Positions 45,774 through 58,600 of a stretch of 64,000 bases of DNA are shown here, one piece after another (position 1 is the first letter of the stretch; each line of letters starts with the position of its first letter). Source of the DNA: Ptiloglossa arizonensis (lineage: Eukaryota; Arthropoda; Insecta; Hymenoptera; Colletidae); the NCBI RefSeq assembly GCF_051014685.1, contig NW_027479398.1:1-64000 (forward strand), read 5' to 3'. The position numbers and the translations under genes were made by a program. Below the pieces are notes generated by a model. The model saw only the letters and a list, made by a program, of their open reading frames with translations, searched no databases and was not told the origin of the DNA.

Positions 45774-48700
45774 ATCAGAAATTTTGCGGATTGGTCAATC
45801 CGTTCGCGAGATGTGGCAGTTTGGAGGTAAGAAACGGTTGAGAAACTCAAAATTATCACAGTTCTGATGCTCGAAACGAGTAACCAGAACGGCCTAGGGG
45901 AAAAGTACGCATACCGTTGTAATCGGGCGAGTTTCTACTTTCAGATGCAACTGAAATTTTGCGGATTAGTCATTCCGTTTGCGAGATATGGCAGTTTGGA
46001 GGTAAGAAACGCTTGAGAAACTCAAAATTTTCGCAGTTCTGATGCTCGAAACGAGTAACCAGAACGGCCTAGGGGAAAAGTACGCATACCGTTGTAATCG
46101 GGCGAGTTTCTACTTTCAGATGCATCAGAAATTTTGCGGATTGGTCAATCCGTTCGCGAGATATGGCAGTTTGGAAGTAAGAAACGCTTGAGAAACTCAA
46201 AATTTTCGCAGTTCTGATGCTCGAAACGATTAACTAGAACGGCCTAGGGGAAAAGTACGCATACCGTTGTAATCGGGCGAGTTTCTACTTTCAGATGCAA
46301 CAGAAATTTTGCGGATTGGTCAATCCGTTCGCGAGATATGGCAGTTTGGAGGTAAGCAACGCTTGAGAAACCCAAAATTTTCGCAGTTCTCATGCTCGAA
46401 ACTAATAACTAGAACGGCCTAGGGGAAAAGTTCGCATACCGTTGTAATCGGGCGAGTTTCTACTTTCAGATGCAACTGAAATTTTGCGGATTAGTCATTC
46501 CGTTCGCGAGATATGGCAGTTTGGAGGTAAGAAACGCTTGAGAAACTCAAAATTTTCGCAGTTCTGATGCTCGACAAGCATAACTAGAACGTTCTAGGGG
46601 AAAAGTACGCATACCGTTGTAATCGGGCGACTTTCTACTTTCAGATGGAACAGAAATTTTGCGGATTGGTCAATCCGTTCGCGAGATATGGCAGTATGGA
46701 GGTAAGAAACGGTTGAGAAACTCAAAATTTTCACAGTTCTGATGCTCGAAACGAATAACCAGAACGGCCTAGGGGAAAAGTACGCATACCGTTGTAATCG
46801 GGCGAGTTTCTACTTTCAGATGCAACAGAAATTTTGCGGTTTGGTCAATCCGTTCGCGAGATATGGCAGTTTGGAAGTAAGAAACGCTTGAGAAACTCAA
46901 AATTTTTGCAGTTCTGATGCTCGAAACGAATAACTAGAACGGCCTAGGGGAGAAGTACGCATACCGTTGTAATCGGGCGAGTTTGTACTTTCAGATGCAA
47001 CAGAAATTTTGCGGATTAGTCAATCCGTTCGCGAGATATGGCAGTTTGGAGGTAAGAAACGCTTGAGAAACTCAAAATTTTCGCAGTTCTGATGCTCGAC
47101 AAGCATAACTAGAACGGTCTAGGGGAAAAGTACGCATACCGTTGTAATCGGGCGACTTTCTACTTTCAGATGCAACAGAAATTTTGCGGATTGGTCAATC
47201 CGTTCGCGAGATGTGGCAGTTTGGAGGTAAGAAACGGTTGAGAAACTCAAAATTATCACAGTTCTGATGCTCGAAACGAGTAACCTGAACGGCCTAGGGG
47301 AAAAGTACGCATACCGTTGTAATCGGGCGAGTTTCTACTTTCAGATGCAACTGAAATTTTGCGGATTAGTCATTCCGTTTGCGAGATATGGCAGTTTGGA
47401 GGTAAGAAACGCTTGAGAAACTCAAAATTTTCGCAGTTCTGATGCTCGAAACGAGTAACCAGAACGGCCTAGGGGAAAAGTACGCATACCGTTGTAATCG
47501 GGCGAGTTTCTACTTTCAGATGCATCAGAAATTTTGCGGATTGGTCAATCCGTTCGCGAGATATGGCAGTTTGGAAGTAAGAAACGCTTGAGAAACTCAA
47601 AATTTTCGCAGTTCTGATGCTCGAAACGATTAACTAGAACGGCCTAGGGGAAAAGTACGCATACCGTTGTAATCGGGCGAGTTTCTACTTTCAGATGCAA
47701 CAGAAATTTTGCGGATTGGTCAATCCGTTCGCGAGATATGGCAGTTTGGAGGTAAGCAACGCTTGAGAAACCCAAAATTTTCGCAGTTCTCATGCTCGAA
47801 ACTAATAACTAGAACGGCCTAGGGGAAAAGTTCGCATACCGTTGTAATCGGGCGAGTTTCTACTTTCAGATGCAACTGAAATTTTGCGGATTAGTCATTC
47901 CGTTCGCGAGATATGGCAGTTTGGAGGTAAGAAACGCTTGAGAAACTCAAAATTTTCGCAGTTCTGATGCTCGACAAGCATAACTAAAACGTTCTAGGGG
48001 AAAAGTACGCATACCGTTGTAATCGGGCGACTTTCTACTTTCAGATGGAACAGAAATTTTGCGGATTGGTCAATCCGTTCGCGAGATATGGCAGTTTGGA
48101 GGTAAGAAACGGTTGAGAAACTCAAAATTTTCACAGTTCTGATGCTCGAAACGAATAACCAGAACGGCCTAGGGGAAAAGTACGCATACCGTTGTAATCG
48201 GGCGAGTTTCTACTTTCAGATGCAACAGAAATTTTGCGGTTTGGTCAATCCGTTCGCGAGATATGGCAGTTTGGAAGTATGAAACACTTCAGAAACACAA
48301 AATTTTCGCAGTTCTGATGCTCGAAACGAATAACTAGAGCGGCCTAGGGGAAAAGTACGCATACCGTTGTAATCGGGCGAGTTTCTACTCTCAGATGCAT
48401 CAGAAATTTTGCGGATTGGTCAATCCGTTCGCGAGATATGGCAGTTTGGAAGTAAGAAACGCTTGAGAAACTCAAAATTTTTGCAGTTCTGATGCTCGAA
48501 ACGAGTAACTAGAACGGCCTAGGGGAAAAGTACGCATACCGTTGTAATCGGGCGAGCTTCTACTTTCAGATGCAACAGAAATTTTGCGGATTGGTCAATC
48601 CGTTCGCGAGATATGGCAGTTTGGAAGTAAGAAACGCTTGAGAAACTCAAAATTTTCGCAGTTCTGTTGCTCGAAACGAATAACTAGAACGGCCTAAGGG

Positions 48701-49339
48701 AGAAGTACGCATACCGTTGTAATCGGGCGAGTTTCTACTTTCAGATGCAACAGATATTTTGCGGATTGGTCAATCCGTTCGCGAGATATGGCAGTTTGTA
48801 GGTAAGAAACGCTTGAGAAACTCAACATTTTCGCAGTTCTGATGCACGAAACGAATAACTAGAACGGCCTAGGGGAAAAGTAGGCATACCGTTGTAATCG
48901 GGCGAGTTTGTACTCTCAGATGCAACAGAAATTTTGCGGATTGGTCAATCCGTTCGCGAGATATGGCAGTTTGGAGGTAAGAAACGCTTGAGAAACTCAA
49001 AATTTTCGCAGTTCTGATGCTCGAAACGAATAACTAGAACGGACTAGGGGAAAAGTACGCATACCGTTGTAATCGGGCGAGTTTCTACTTTCAGATGCAA
49101 CAAAAATTTTGCGGATTGGTCAATCCGTTCGCGAGATATGGCAGTTTGGAGGTAAGAAACGCTTGAGAAACTCAAAATTTTCGCAGTTCTGATGCTCGAA
49201 AGAATAACTAGAACGGCCTAGGGGAAAAGTACGCATACCGTTGTAATCGGGCGAGTTTCTACTTTCAGATGCAACAGAAATTTTGCGGATTGGTCAATCC
49301 GTTCGCGAGATATGGCAGTTTGGAAGTAAGAAACGCTTG

Positions 49340-51262
49340 AGAAACTCAAAATTTTCGCAGTTCTGATGCTCGAAACGAGTAACCAGAACGGCCTAGGGGA
49401 AAAGTACGCATACCGTTGTAATCGGGCGAGTTTCTACTTTCAGATGCAACAGAAATTTTGCGAATTGGTCAATCCGTTCGCGAGATATGGCAGTTTCGAG
49501 GTAAGCAACGCTTGAGAAACCCAAAATTTTCGCAGTTCTCATGCTCGAAGCGAATAACTACAACGGCCTAGGGGAAAAGTACGCATACCGTTGTAATCGG
49601 GCGAGTTTCTACTTTCAGATGCAACAGAAATTTTGCGGATTAGTCAATCCGTTCGCGAGATATGGCAGTTTGGAGGTAAAAACGCTTGAGAAACTCAAAA
49701 TTTTCGCAGTTCTGATGCTCGACAAGCATAACTAGAACGGCCTAGGGGAAAAGTACGCATACCGTTGTAATCGGGCGAGTTTCTACTTTCAGATGCAACA
49801 GAAATTTTGCGGATTGGTCAATCCGTTCGCGAGATATGGCAGTTTGGAGGTAAGAAACGCTTGAGAAACTCAAAATTTTTGCAGTTCTGATGCTCGAAAC
49901 GAATAACTAGAACGGCCTAGGGGAAAAGTACGCATACCGTTGTAATCGGGCGAGTTTCTACTTTCAGATGCAACAGAAATTTTGCGGATTGGTCAATCCG
50001 TTCGCGAGATATGGCAGTTTGTAGGTAAGAAACGCATGAGAAACTCAACATTTTCGCAGTTCTGATGCTCGAAACGAATAACTAGAACGGCCTAGGGGAA
50101 AAGTAGGCATACCGTTGTAATCGGGCGAGTTTCTACTTTCAGATGCAACAGAAATTTTGCGGTTTGGTCAATCCGTTCGCGAGATATGGCAGTTTGGAAG
50201 TATGAAACACTTGAGAAACACAAAATTTTCGCAGTTCTGATGCTCGAAACGAATAACTAGAGCGGCCTAGGGGAAAAGTACGCATACCGTTGTAATCGGG
50301 CGAGTTTCTACTCTCAGATGCATCAGAAATTTTGCGGATTGGTCAATCCGTTCGCGAGATATGGCAGTTTGGAAGTAAGAAACGCTTGAGAAACTCAAAA
50401 TTTTTGCAGTTCTGATGCTCGAAACGAGTAACTAGAACGGCCTAGGGGAAAAGTACGCATACCGTTGTAATCGGGCGAGTTTCTACTTTCAGATGCAACA
50501 GAAATTTTGCGGATTGGTCAATCCGTTCGCGAGATATGGCAGTTTGGAAGTAAGAAACGCTTGAGAAACTCAAAATTTTCGCAGTTCTGTTGCTCGAAAC
50601 GAATAACTAGAACGGCCTAGGGGAGAAGTACGCATACCGTTGTAATCGGGCGAGTTTCTACTTTCAGATGCAACAGATATTTTGCGGATTGGTCAATCCG
50701 TTCGCGAGATATGGCAGTTTGTAGGTAAGAAACGCTTGAGAAACTCAACATTTTCGCAGTTCTGATGCTCGAAACGAATAACTAGAACGGCCTAGGGGAA
50801 AAGTAGGCATACCGTTGTAATCGGGCGAGTTTGTACTCTCAGATGCAACAGAAATTTTGCCGATTGGTCAATCCGTTCGCGAGATATGGCAGTTTGGAGG
50901 TAAGAAACGCTTGAGAAACTCAAAATTTTCGCAGTTCTGATGCTCGAAACGAATAACTAGAACGGACTAGGGGAAAAGTACGCATACCGTTGCAATCGGG
51001 CGAGTTTCTACTTTCAGATGCAACAAAAATTTTGCGGATTGGTCAATCCGTTCGCGAGATATGGCAGTTTGGAGGTAAGAAACGCTTGAGAAACTCAAAA
51101 TTTCCGCAGTTCTGATGCTCGAAAGAATAACTAGAACGGCCTAGGGGAAAAGTACGCATACCGTTGTAATCGGGCGAGTTTCTACTTTCAGATGCAACAG
51201 AAATTTTGCGGATTGGTCAATCCGTTCGCGAGATATGGCAGTTTGGAGGTAAGCAACGCTTG
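49340..51262 (+). repeat. Insert of mixed monomers between HOR runs
   Basis: Between the 8-mer runs at 47800 and 51297 lie GAGTAACCAG, CGAATTGG/TTTCGAGG and CGAAGCG monomers, a GCATGAG monomer, and a second tail (GTATGAAACAC near 50201, CTGTTGCTCG near 50586, GATATTTT, TTGCCGATTGG near 50861) ending in another CGAAAGAATAAC monomer at 51089. The same CGAATTGG/CGAAGCG group recurs at 54180-54411 and 55055-55285. Confidence 0.7.
49515..49688 (+). repeat. 174-bp monomer subfamily with GGTAAAAACG deletion
   Basis: GGTAAGAAACG is reduced to GGTAAAAACG in three monomers (starts 49515, 54238, 55112), each preceded by TTGCGAATTGG with CAGTTTCGAGG and carrying CATGCTCGAAGCG with TACAACGG. The deletion joins frames and opens a 64-codon ATG frame across two monomers, which I regard as accidental. 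Confidence 0.85.
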
Positions 51263-53362
51263 AGAAACCCAAAATTTTCGCAGTTCTCATGCTCGAAACT
51301 AATAACTAGAACGGCCTAGGGGAAAAGTTCGCATACCTTTGTAATCGGGCGAGTTTCTACTTTCAGATGCAACAGAAATTTTGCGGATTAGTCATTCCGT
51401 TCGCGAGATATGGCAGTTTGGAGGTAAGAAACGCTTGAGAAACTCAAAATTTTCGCAGTTCTGATGCTCGACAAGCATAACTAGAACGTTCTAGGGGAAA
51501 AGTACGCATACCGTTGTAATCGGGCGACTTTCTACTTTCAGATGGAACAGAAATTTTGCGGATTGGTCAATCCGTTCGCGAGATATGGCAGTATGGAGGT
51601 AAGAAACGGTTGAGAAACTCAAAATTTTCACAGTTCTGATGCTCGAAACGAATAACCAGAACGGCCTAGGGGAAAAGTACGCATACCGTTGTAATCGGGC
51701 GAGTTTCTACTTTCAGATGCAACAGAAATTTTGCGGTTTGGTCAATCCGTTCGCGAGATATGGCAGTTTGGAAGTAAGAAACGCTTGAGAAACTCAAAAT
51801 TTTTGCAGTTCTGATGCTCGAAACGAATAACTAGAACGGCCTAGGGGAGAAGTACGCATACCGTTGTAATCGGGCGAGTTTGTACTTTCAGATGCAACAG
51901 AAATTTTGCGGATTAGTCAATCCGTTCGCGAGATATGGCAGTTTGGAGGTAAGAAACGCTTGAGAAACTCAAAATTTTCGCAGTTCTGATGCTCGACAAG
52001 CATAACTAGAACGGTCTAGGGGAAAAGTACGCATACCGTTGTAATCGGGCGACTTTCTACTTTCAGATGCAACAGAAATTTTGCGGATTGGTCAATCCGT
52101 TCGCGAGATGTGGCAGTTTGGAGGTAAGAAACGGTTGAGAAACTCAAAATTATCACAGTTCTGATGCTCGAAACGAGTAACCAGAACGGCCTAGGGGAAA
52201 AGTACGCATACCGTTGTAATCGGGCGAGTTTCTACTTTCAGATGCAACTGAAATTTTGCGGATTAGTCATTCCGTTTGCGAGATATGGCAGTTTGGAGGT
52301 AAGAAACGCTTGAGAAACTCAAAATTTTCGCAGTTCTGATGCTCGAAACGAGTAACCAGAACGGCCTAGGGGAAAAGTACGCATACCGTTGTAATCGGGC
52401 GAGTTTCTACTTTCAGATGCATCAGAAATTTTGCGGATTGGTCAATCCGTTCGCGAGATATGGCAGTTTGGAAGTAAGAAACGCTTGAGAAACTCAAAAT
52501 TTTCGCAGTTCTGATGCTCGAAACGATTAACTAGAACGGCCTAGGGGAAAAGTACGCATACCGTTGTAATCGGGCGAGTTTCTACTTTCAGATGCAACAG
52601 AAATTTTGCGGATTGGTCAATCCGTTCGCGAGATATGGCAGTTTGGAGGTAAGCAACGCTTGAGAAACCCAAAATTTTCGCAGTTCTCATGCTCGAAACT
52701 AATAACTAGAACGGCCTAGGGGAAAAGTTCGCATACCGTTGTAATCGGGCGAGTTTCTACTTTCAGATGCAACTGAAATTTTGCGGATTAGTCATTCCGT
52801 TCGCGAGATATGGCAGTTTGGAGGTAAGAAACGCTTGAGAAACTCAAAATTTTCGCAGTTCTGATGCTCGACAAGCATAACTAAAACGTTCTAGGGGAAA
52901 AGTACGCATACCGTTGTAATCGGGCGACTTTCTACTTTCAGATGGAACAGAAATTTTGCGGATTGGTCAATCCGTTCGCGAGATATGGCAGTTTGGAGGT
53001 AAGAAACGGTTGAGAAACTCAAAATTTTCACAGTTCTGATGCTCGAAACGAATAACCAGAACGGCCTAGGGGAAAAGTACGCATACCGTTGTAATCGGGC
53101 GAGTTTCTACTTTCAGATGCAACAGAAATTTTGCGGTTTGGTCAATCCGTTCGCGAGATATGGCAGTTTGGAAGTATGAAACACTTCAGAAACACAAAAT
53201 TTTCGCAGTTCTGATGCTCGAAACGAATAACTAGAGCGGCCTAGGGGAAAAGTACGCATACCGTTGTAATCGGGCGAGTTTCTACTCTCAGATGCATCAG
53301 AAATTTTGCGGATTGGTCAATCCGTTCGCGAGATATGGCAGTTTGGAAGTAAGAAACGCTTG

Positions 53363-53538
53363 AGAAACTCAAAATTTTTGCAGTTCTGATGCTCGAATTC
53401 GAGTAACTAGAACGGCCTAGGGGAAAAGTACGCATACCGTTGTAATCGGGCGAGCTTCTACTTTCAGATGCAACAGAAATTTTGCGGATTGGTCAATCCG
53501 TTCGCGAGATATGGCAGTTTGGAAGTAAGAAACGCTTG
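53363..53538 (+). repeat. 176-bp monomer with private 12-bp palindrome and EcoRI site
   Basis: CTCGAAACGAG of the parental type is replaced by CTCGAATTCGAG at 53392-53403, a perfect 12-bp palindrome containing GAATTC at 53395-53400. I saw no other GAATTC in the window. The paralogue near 48500 keeps AAAC, so the change is recent and private. Confidence 0.9.
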
Positions 53539-55634
53539 AGAAACTCAAAATTTTCGCAGTTCTGTTGCTCGAAACGAATAACTAGAACGGCCTAAGGGAG
53601 AAGTACGCATACCGTTGTAATCGGGCGAGTTTCTACTTTCAGATGCAACAGAAATTTTGCGGATTGGTCAATCCGTTCGCGAGATATGGCAGTTTGGAAG
53701 TAAGAAACGCTTGAGAAACTCAAAATTTTCGCAGTTCTGATGCTCGAAACGAGTAACCAGAACGGCCTAGGGGAAAAGTACGCATACCGTTGTAATCGGG
53801 CGAGTTTCTACTTTCAGATGCAACAGAAATTTTGCGGATTGGTCAATCCGTTCGCGAGATATGGCAGTTTGTAGGTAAGAAACGCATGAGAAACTCAACA
53901 TTTTCGCAGTTCTGATGCTCGAAAGAATAACTAGAACGGCCTAGGGGAAAAGTACGCATACCGTTGTAATCGGGCGAGTTTCTACTTTCAGATGCAACAG
54001 AAATTTTGCGGATTGGTCAATCCGTTCGCGAGATATGGCAGTTTGGAAGTAAGAAACGCTTGAGAAACTCAAAATTTTCGCAGTTCTGATGCTCGAAACG
54101 AGTAACCAGAACGGCCTAGGGGAAAAGTACGCATACCGTTGTAATCGGGCGAGTTTCTACTTTCAGATGCAACAGAAATTTTGCGAATTGGTCAATCCGT
54201 TCGCGAGATATGGCAGTTTCGAGGTAAGCAACGCTTGAGAAACCCAAAATTTTCGCAGTTCTCATGCTCGAAGCGAATAACTACAACGGCCTAGGGGAAA
54301 AGTACGCATACCGTTGTAATCGGGCGAGTTTCTACTTTCAGATGCAACAGAAATTTTGCGGATTAGTCAATCCGTTCGCGAGATATGGCAGTTTGGAGGT
54401 AAAAACGCTTGAGAAACTCAAAATTTTCGCAGTTCTGATGCTCGACAAGCATAACTAGAACGGCCTAGGGGAAAAGTACGCATACCGTTGTAATCGGGCG
54501 AGTTTCTACTTTCAGATGCAACAGAAATTTTGCGGATTGGTCAATCCGTTCGCGAGATATGGCAGTTTGGAGGTAAGAAACGCTTGAGAAACTCAAAATT
54601 TTTGCAGTTCTGATGCTCGAAACGAATAACTAGAACGGCCTAGGGGAAAAGTACGCATACCGTTGTAATCGGGCGAGTTTCTACTTTCAGATGCAACAGA
54701 AATTTTGCGGATTGGTCAATCCGTTCGCGAGATATGGCAGTTTGTAGGTAAGAAACGCATGAGAAACTCAACATTTTCGCAGTTCTGATGCTCGAAACGA
54801 ATAACTAGAACGGCCTAGGGGAAAAGTAGGCATACCGTTGTAATCGGGCGAGTTTCTACTTTCAGATGCAACAGAAATTTTGCGGATTGGTCAATCCGTT
54901 CGCGAGATATGGCAGTTTGGAAGTAAGAAACGCTTGAGAAACTCAAAATTTTCGCAGTTCTGATGCTCGAAACGAGTAACCAGAACGGCCTAGGGGAAAA
55001 GTACGCATACCGTTGTAATCGGGCGAGTTTCTACTTTCAGATGCAACAGAAATTTTGCGAATTGGTCAATCCGTTCGCGAGATATGGCAGTTTCGAGGTA
55101 AGCAACGCTTGAGAAACCCAAAATTTTCGCAGTTCTCATGCTCGAAGCGAATAACTACAACGGCCTAGGGGAAAAGTACGCATACCGTTGTAATCGGGCG
55201 AGTTTCTACTTTCAGATGCAACAGAAATTTTGCAGATTAGTCAATCCGTTCGCGAGATATGGCAGTTTGGAGGTAAAAACGCTTGAGAAACTCAAAATTT
55301 TCGCAGTTCTGATGCTCGACAAGCATAACTAGAACGGCCTAGGGGAAAAGTACGCATACCGTTGTAATCGGGCGAGTTTCTACTTTCAGATGCAACAGAA
55401 ATTTTGCGGATTGGTCAATCCGTTCGCGAGATATGGCAGTTTGGAGGTAAGAAACGCTTGAGAAACTCAAAATTTTCGCAGTTCTGATGCTCGAAAGAAT
55501 AACTAGAACGGCCTAGGGGAAAAGTACGCATACCGTTGTAATCGGGTGAGTTTCTACTTTCAGATGCAACAGAAATTTTGCGGATTAGTCAATCCGTTCG
55601 CGAGATATGGCAGTTTGGAGGTAAGAAACGCTTG
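53539..55634 (+). repeat. Mixed monomers downstream of the main HOR domain
   Basis: Contains a 5-monomer (874-bp) repeat of the TTGCGAATTGG, CAGTTTCGAGG, CGAAGCG and GGTAAAAACG group (54264 and 55138 as matching points), with GCATGAG and GTAGGTAAG monomers. TTGCAGATTAG near 55233 alters the central dyad. No gene is visible. Confidence 0.7.
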
Positions 55635-58600
55635 AGAAACTCAAAATTTTTGCAGTTCTGATGCTCGAAACGAATAACTAGAACGGCCTAGGGGAAAAGT
55701 ACGCATACCGTTGTAATCGGGTGAGTTTCTACTTTCAGATGCAACAGAAATTTTGCGGATTGGTCAATCCGTTCGCGAGATATGGCAGTTTGTAGGTAAG
55801 AAACGCTTGAGAAACTCAACATTTTCGCAGTTCTGATGCTCGAAACGAATAACTAGAACGGCCTAGGGGAAAAGTAGGCATACCGTTGTAATCGGGCGAG
55901 TTTGTACTCTCAGATGCAACAGAAATTTTGCGGATTGGTCAATCCGTTCGCGAGATATGGCAGTTTGGAGGTAAGAAACGCTTGAGAAACTCAAAATTTT
56001 CGCAGTTCTGATGCTCGAAACGAATAACTAAAACGGACTAGGGGAAAAGTACGCATACCGTTGTAATCGGGCGAGTTTCTACTTTCAGATGCAACAGAAA
56101 TTTTGCGGATTGGTCAATCCGTTCGCGAGATATGGCAGTTTGTAGGTAAGAAACGCTTGAGAAACTCAACATTTTCGCAGTTCTGATGCTCGAAACGAAT
56201 AACTAGAACGGCCTAGGGGAAAAGTAGGCATACCGTTGTAATCGGGCGAGTTTGTACTCTCAGATGCAACAGAAATTTTGCCGATTGGTCAATCCGTTCG
56301 CGAGATATGGCAGTTTGGAGGTAAGAAACGCTTGAGAAACTCAAAATTTTCGCAGTTCTGATGCTCGAAACGAATAACTAGAACGGACTAGGGGAAAAGT
56401 ACGCATACCGTTGTAATCGGGCGAGTTTCTACTTTCAGATGCAACAGAAATTTTGCGGATTGGTCAATCCGTTCGCGAGATATGGCAGTTTGGAGGTAAG
56501 AAACGCTTGAGAAACTCAAAATTTTCGCAGTTCTGATGCTCGAAACGAATAACTAGAACGGCCAAGGGGAAAAGTACGCATACCGTTGTAATCGGGCGAG
56601 TTTCTACTTTCAGATGCAACAGAAATTTTGCGGATTAGTCAATCCGTTCCGGAGATATGGCAGTTTGGAGGTAAGAAACGCTTGAGAAACTCAAAATTTT
56701 CGCAGTTCTGATGCTCGAAACGAATAACTAGAACGGACTAGGGGAAAAGTACGCATAGCGTTGTAATCGGGCGAGTTTCTACTTTCAGATGCAACAGAAA
56801 TTTTGCGGATTGGTCAATCCGTTCGCGAGATATGGCAGTTTGGAGGTAAGAAACGCTTGAGAAACTCAAAATTTTCGCAGTTCTGATGCTCGAAACGAAT
56901 AACTAGAACGGCCAAGGGGAAAAGTACGCATACCGTTGTAATCGGGCGACTTTCTACTTTCAGATGCAACAGAAATTTTGCGGATTGGTCAATCCGTTCG
57001 CGAGATGTGGCAGTTTGGAGGTAAGAAACGGTTGAGAAACTCAAAATTATCACAGTTCTGATGCGCGAAACGAGTAACCAGAACGGCCTAGGGGAAAAGT
57101 ACGCATACCGTTGTAATCGGGCGAGTTTCTACTTTCAGATGCAACAGAAATTTTGCGAATTGGTCAATCCGTTCGCGAGATATGGCAGTTTGGAGGTAAG
57201 CAACGCTTGAGAAACCCAAAATTTTCGCAGTTCTCATGCTCGAAGCGAATAACTACAACGGCCTAGGGGAAAAGTACGCATACCGTTGTAATCGGGCGAG
57301 TTTCTACTTTCAGATGCATCAGAAATTTTGCGGTTTGGTCAATCCGTTCGCGAGATATGGCAGTTTGGAAGTATGAAACACTTGAGAAACACAAAATTTT
57401 CGCAGTTCTGATGCTCGAAACGAATAACTAGAGCGGCCTAGGGGAAAAGTACGCATACCGTTGTAATCGGGCGAGTTTCTACTTTCAGATGCATCAGAAA
57501 TTTTGCAGATTGGTCAATCCGTTCGCGAGATATGGCAGTTTGGAAGTAAGAAACGCTTGAGAAACTCAAAATTTTTGCAGTTCTGATGCTCGAAACGATT
57601 AACTAGAACGGCCTAGGGGAAAAGTACGCATACCGTTGTAATCGGGCGAGTTTCTACTTTCAGATGCAACAGAAATTTTGCGGATTGGTCAATCCGTTCG
57701 CGAGATATGGCAGTTTGGAGGTAAGAAACGCTTGAGAAACTCAAAATTTTCGCAGTTCTCATGCTCGAAGCGAATAACTACAACGGCCTAGGGGAAAAGT
57801 ACGCATACCGTTGTAATCGGGCGAGTTTCTACTTTCAGATGCATCAGAAATTTTGCGGTTTGGTCAATCCGTTCGCGAGATATGGCAGTTTGGAAGTATG
57901 AAACGCTTGAGAAACTCAAAATTTTCGCAGTTCTGATGCTCGAAACGAATAACTAGAACGGCCAAGGGGAAAAGTACGCATACCGTTGTAATCGGGCGAC
58001 TTTCTACTTTCAGATGCAACAGAAATTTTGCGGATTAGTCATTCCGTTCGCGAGATATGGCAGTTTGCAGGTAAGAAACGCTTGAGAAACTCAAAATTTT
58101 CGCAGTTCTGATGCTCGGCAAGCATAACTAGAACGTTCTAGGGGAAAAGTACGCATACCGTTGTAATCGGGCGAGTTTCTACTTTCAGATGCAACAGAAA
58201 TTTTGCGGATTGGTCAATCCGTTCGCGAGATATGGCAGTTTGGAGGTAAGAAACGGTTGAGAAACTCAAAATTTTCACAGTTCTGATGCTCGAAACGAAT
58301 AACCAGAACGGCCTAGGGGAAAAGTACGCATACCGTTGTAATCCGGCGAGTTTCTACTTTCAGATGCAACAGAAATTTTGCGGTTTGGTCAATCCGTTCG
58401 CGAGATATGGCAGTTTGGAAGTATGAAACACTTGAGAAACACAACATTTTCGCAGTTCTGATGCTCGAAACGAATAACTAGAGCGGCCTAGGGGAAAAGT
58501 ACGCATACCGTTGTAATCGGGCGAGTTTCTACTTTCAGATGCATCAGAAATTTTGCAGATTGGTCAATCCGTTCGCGAGATATGGCAGTTTGGAAGTAAG

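Larger units (their letters stand above)
37811..53362 (+). repeat. Main HOR domain: 8-mer type II (1400 bp), ten anchor copies
   Basis: The anchor allele CGAAACTAATAAC occurs at 38001, 39401, 40801, 42375, 43775, 45175, 46400, 47800, 51297 and 52697. The unit order is: ACTAATAAC/AGTTCGC/TCATTCC; CGACAAGCAT/GTTCTAGG/ATGGAACAG/CAGTATGG; TTCACAG/AACCAG/GGTTTGG; TTTTTGCAG/GGAGAAGTAC/GGATTAG; CGACAAGCAT/GGTCTAGG/GATGTGG; TATCACAG/GAGTAACC/CAACTGAAA/CGTTTGCGAG; GAGTAACC/GCATCAG; GATTAACTAG then GCAACGC and CCCAAAAT. Runs of the 8-mer are separated by a tail module that carries GTATGAAACAC, CTGTTGCTCG, GATATTTT and CGAAAGAATAAC. Confidence 0.85.

Noticed and set aside
49541..49735. ATG-started 64-codon frames at 49541, 54264 and 55138
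   Set aside because: They exist only because the GGTAAAAACG deletion joins two frames. The three are paralogous copies of one monomer pair and resemble no protein I recognise. Kept only as part of the exon-like cassette discussion.
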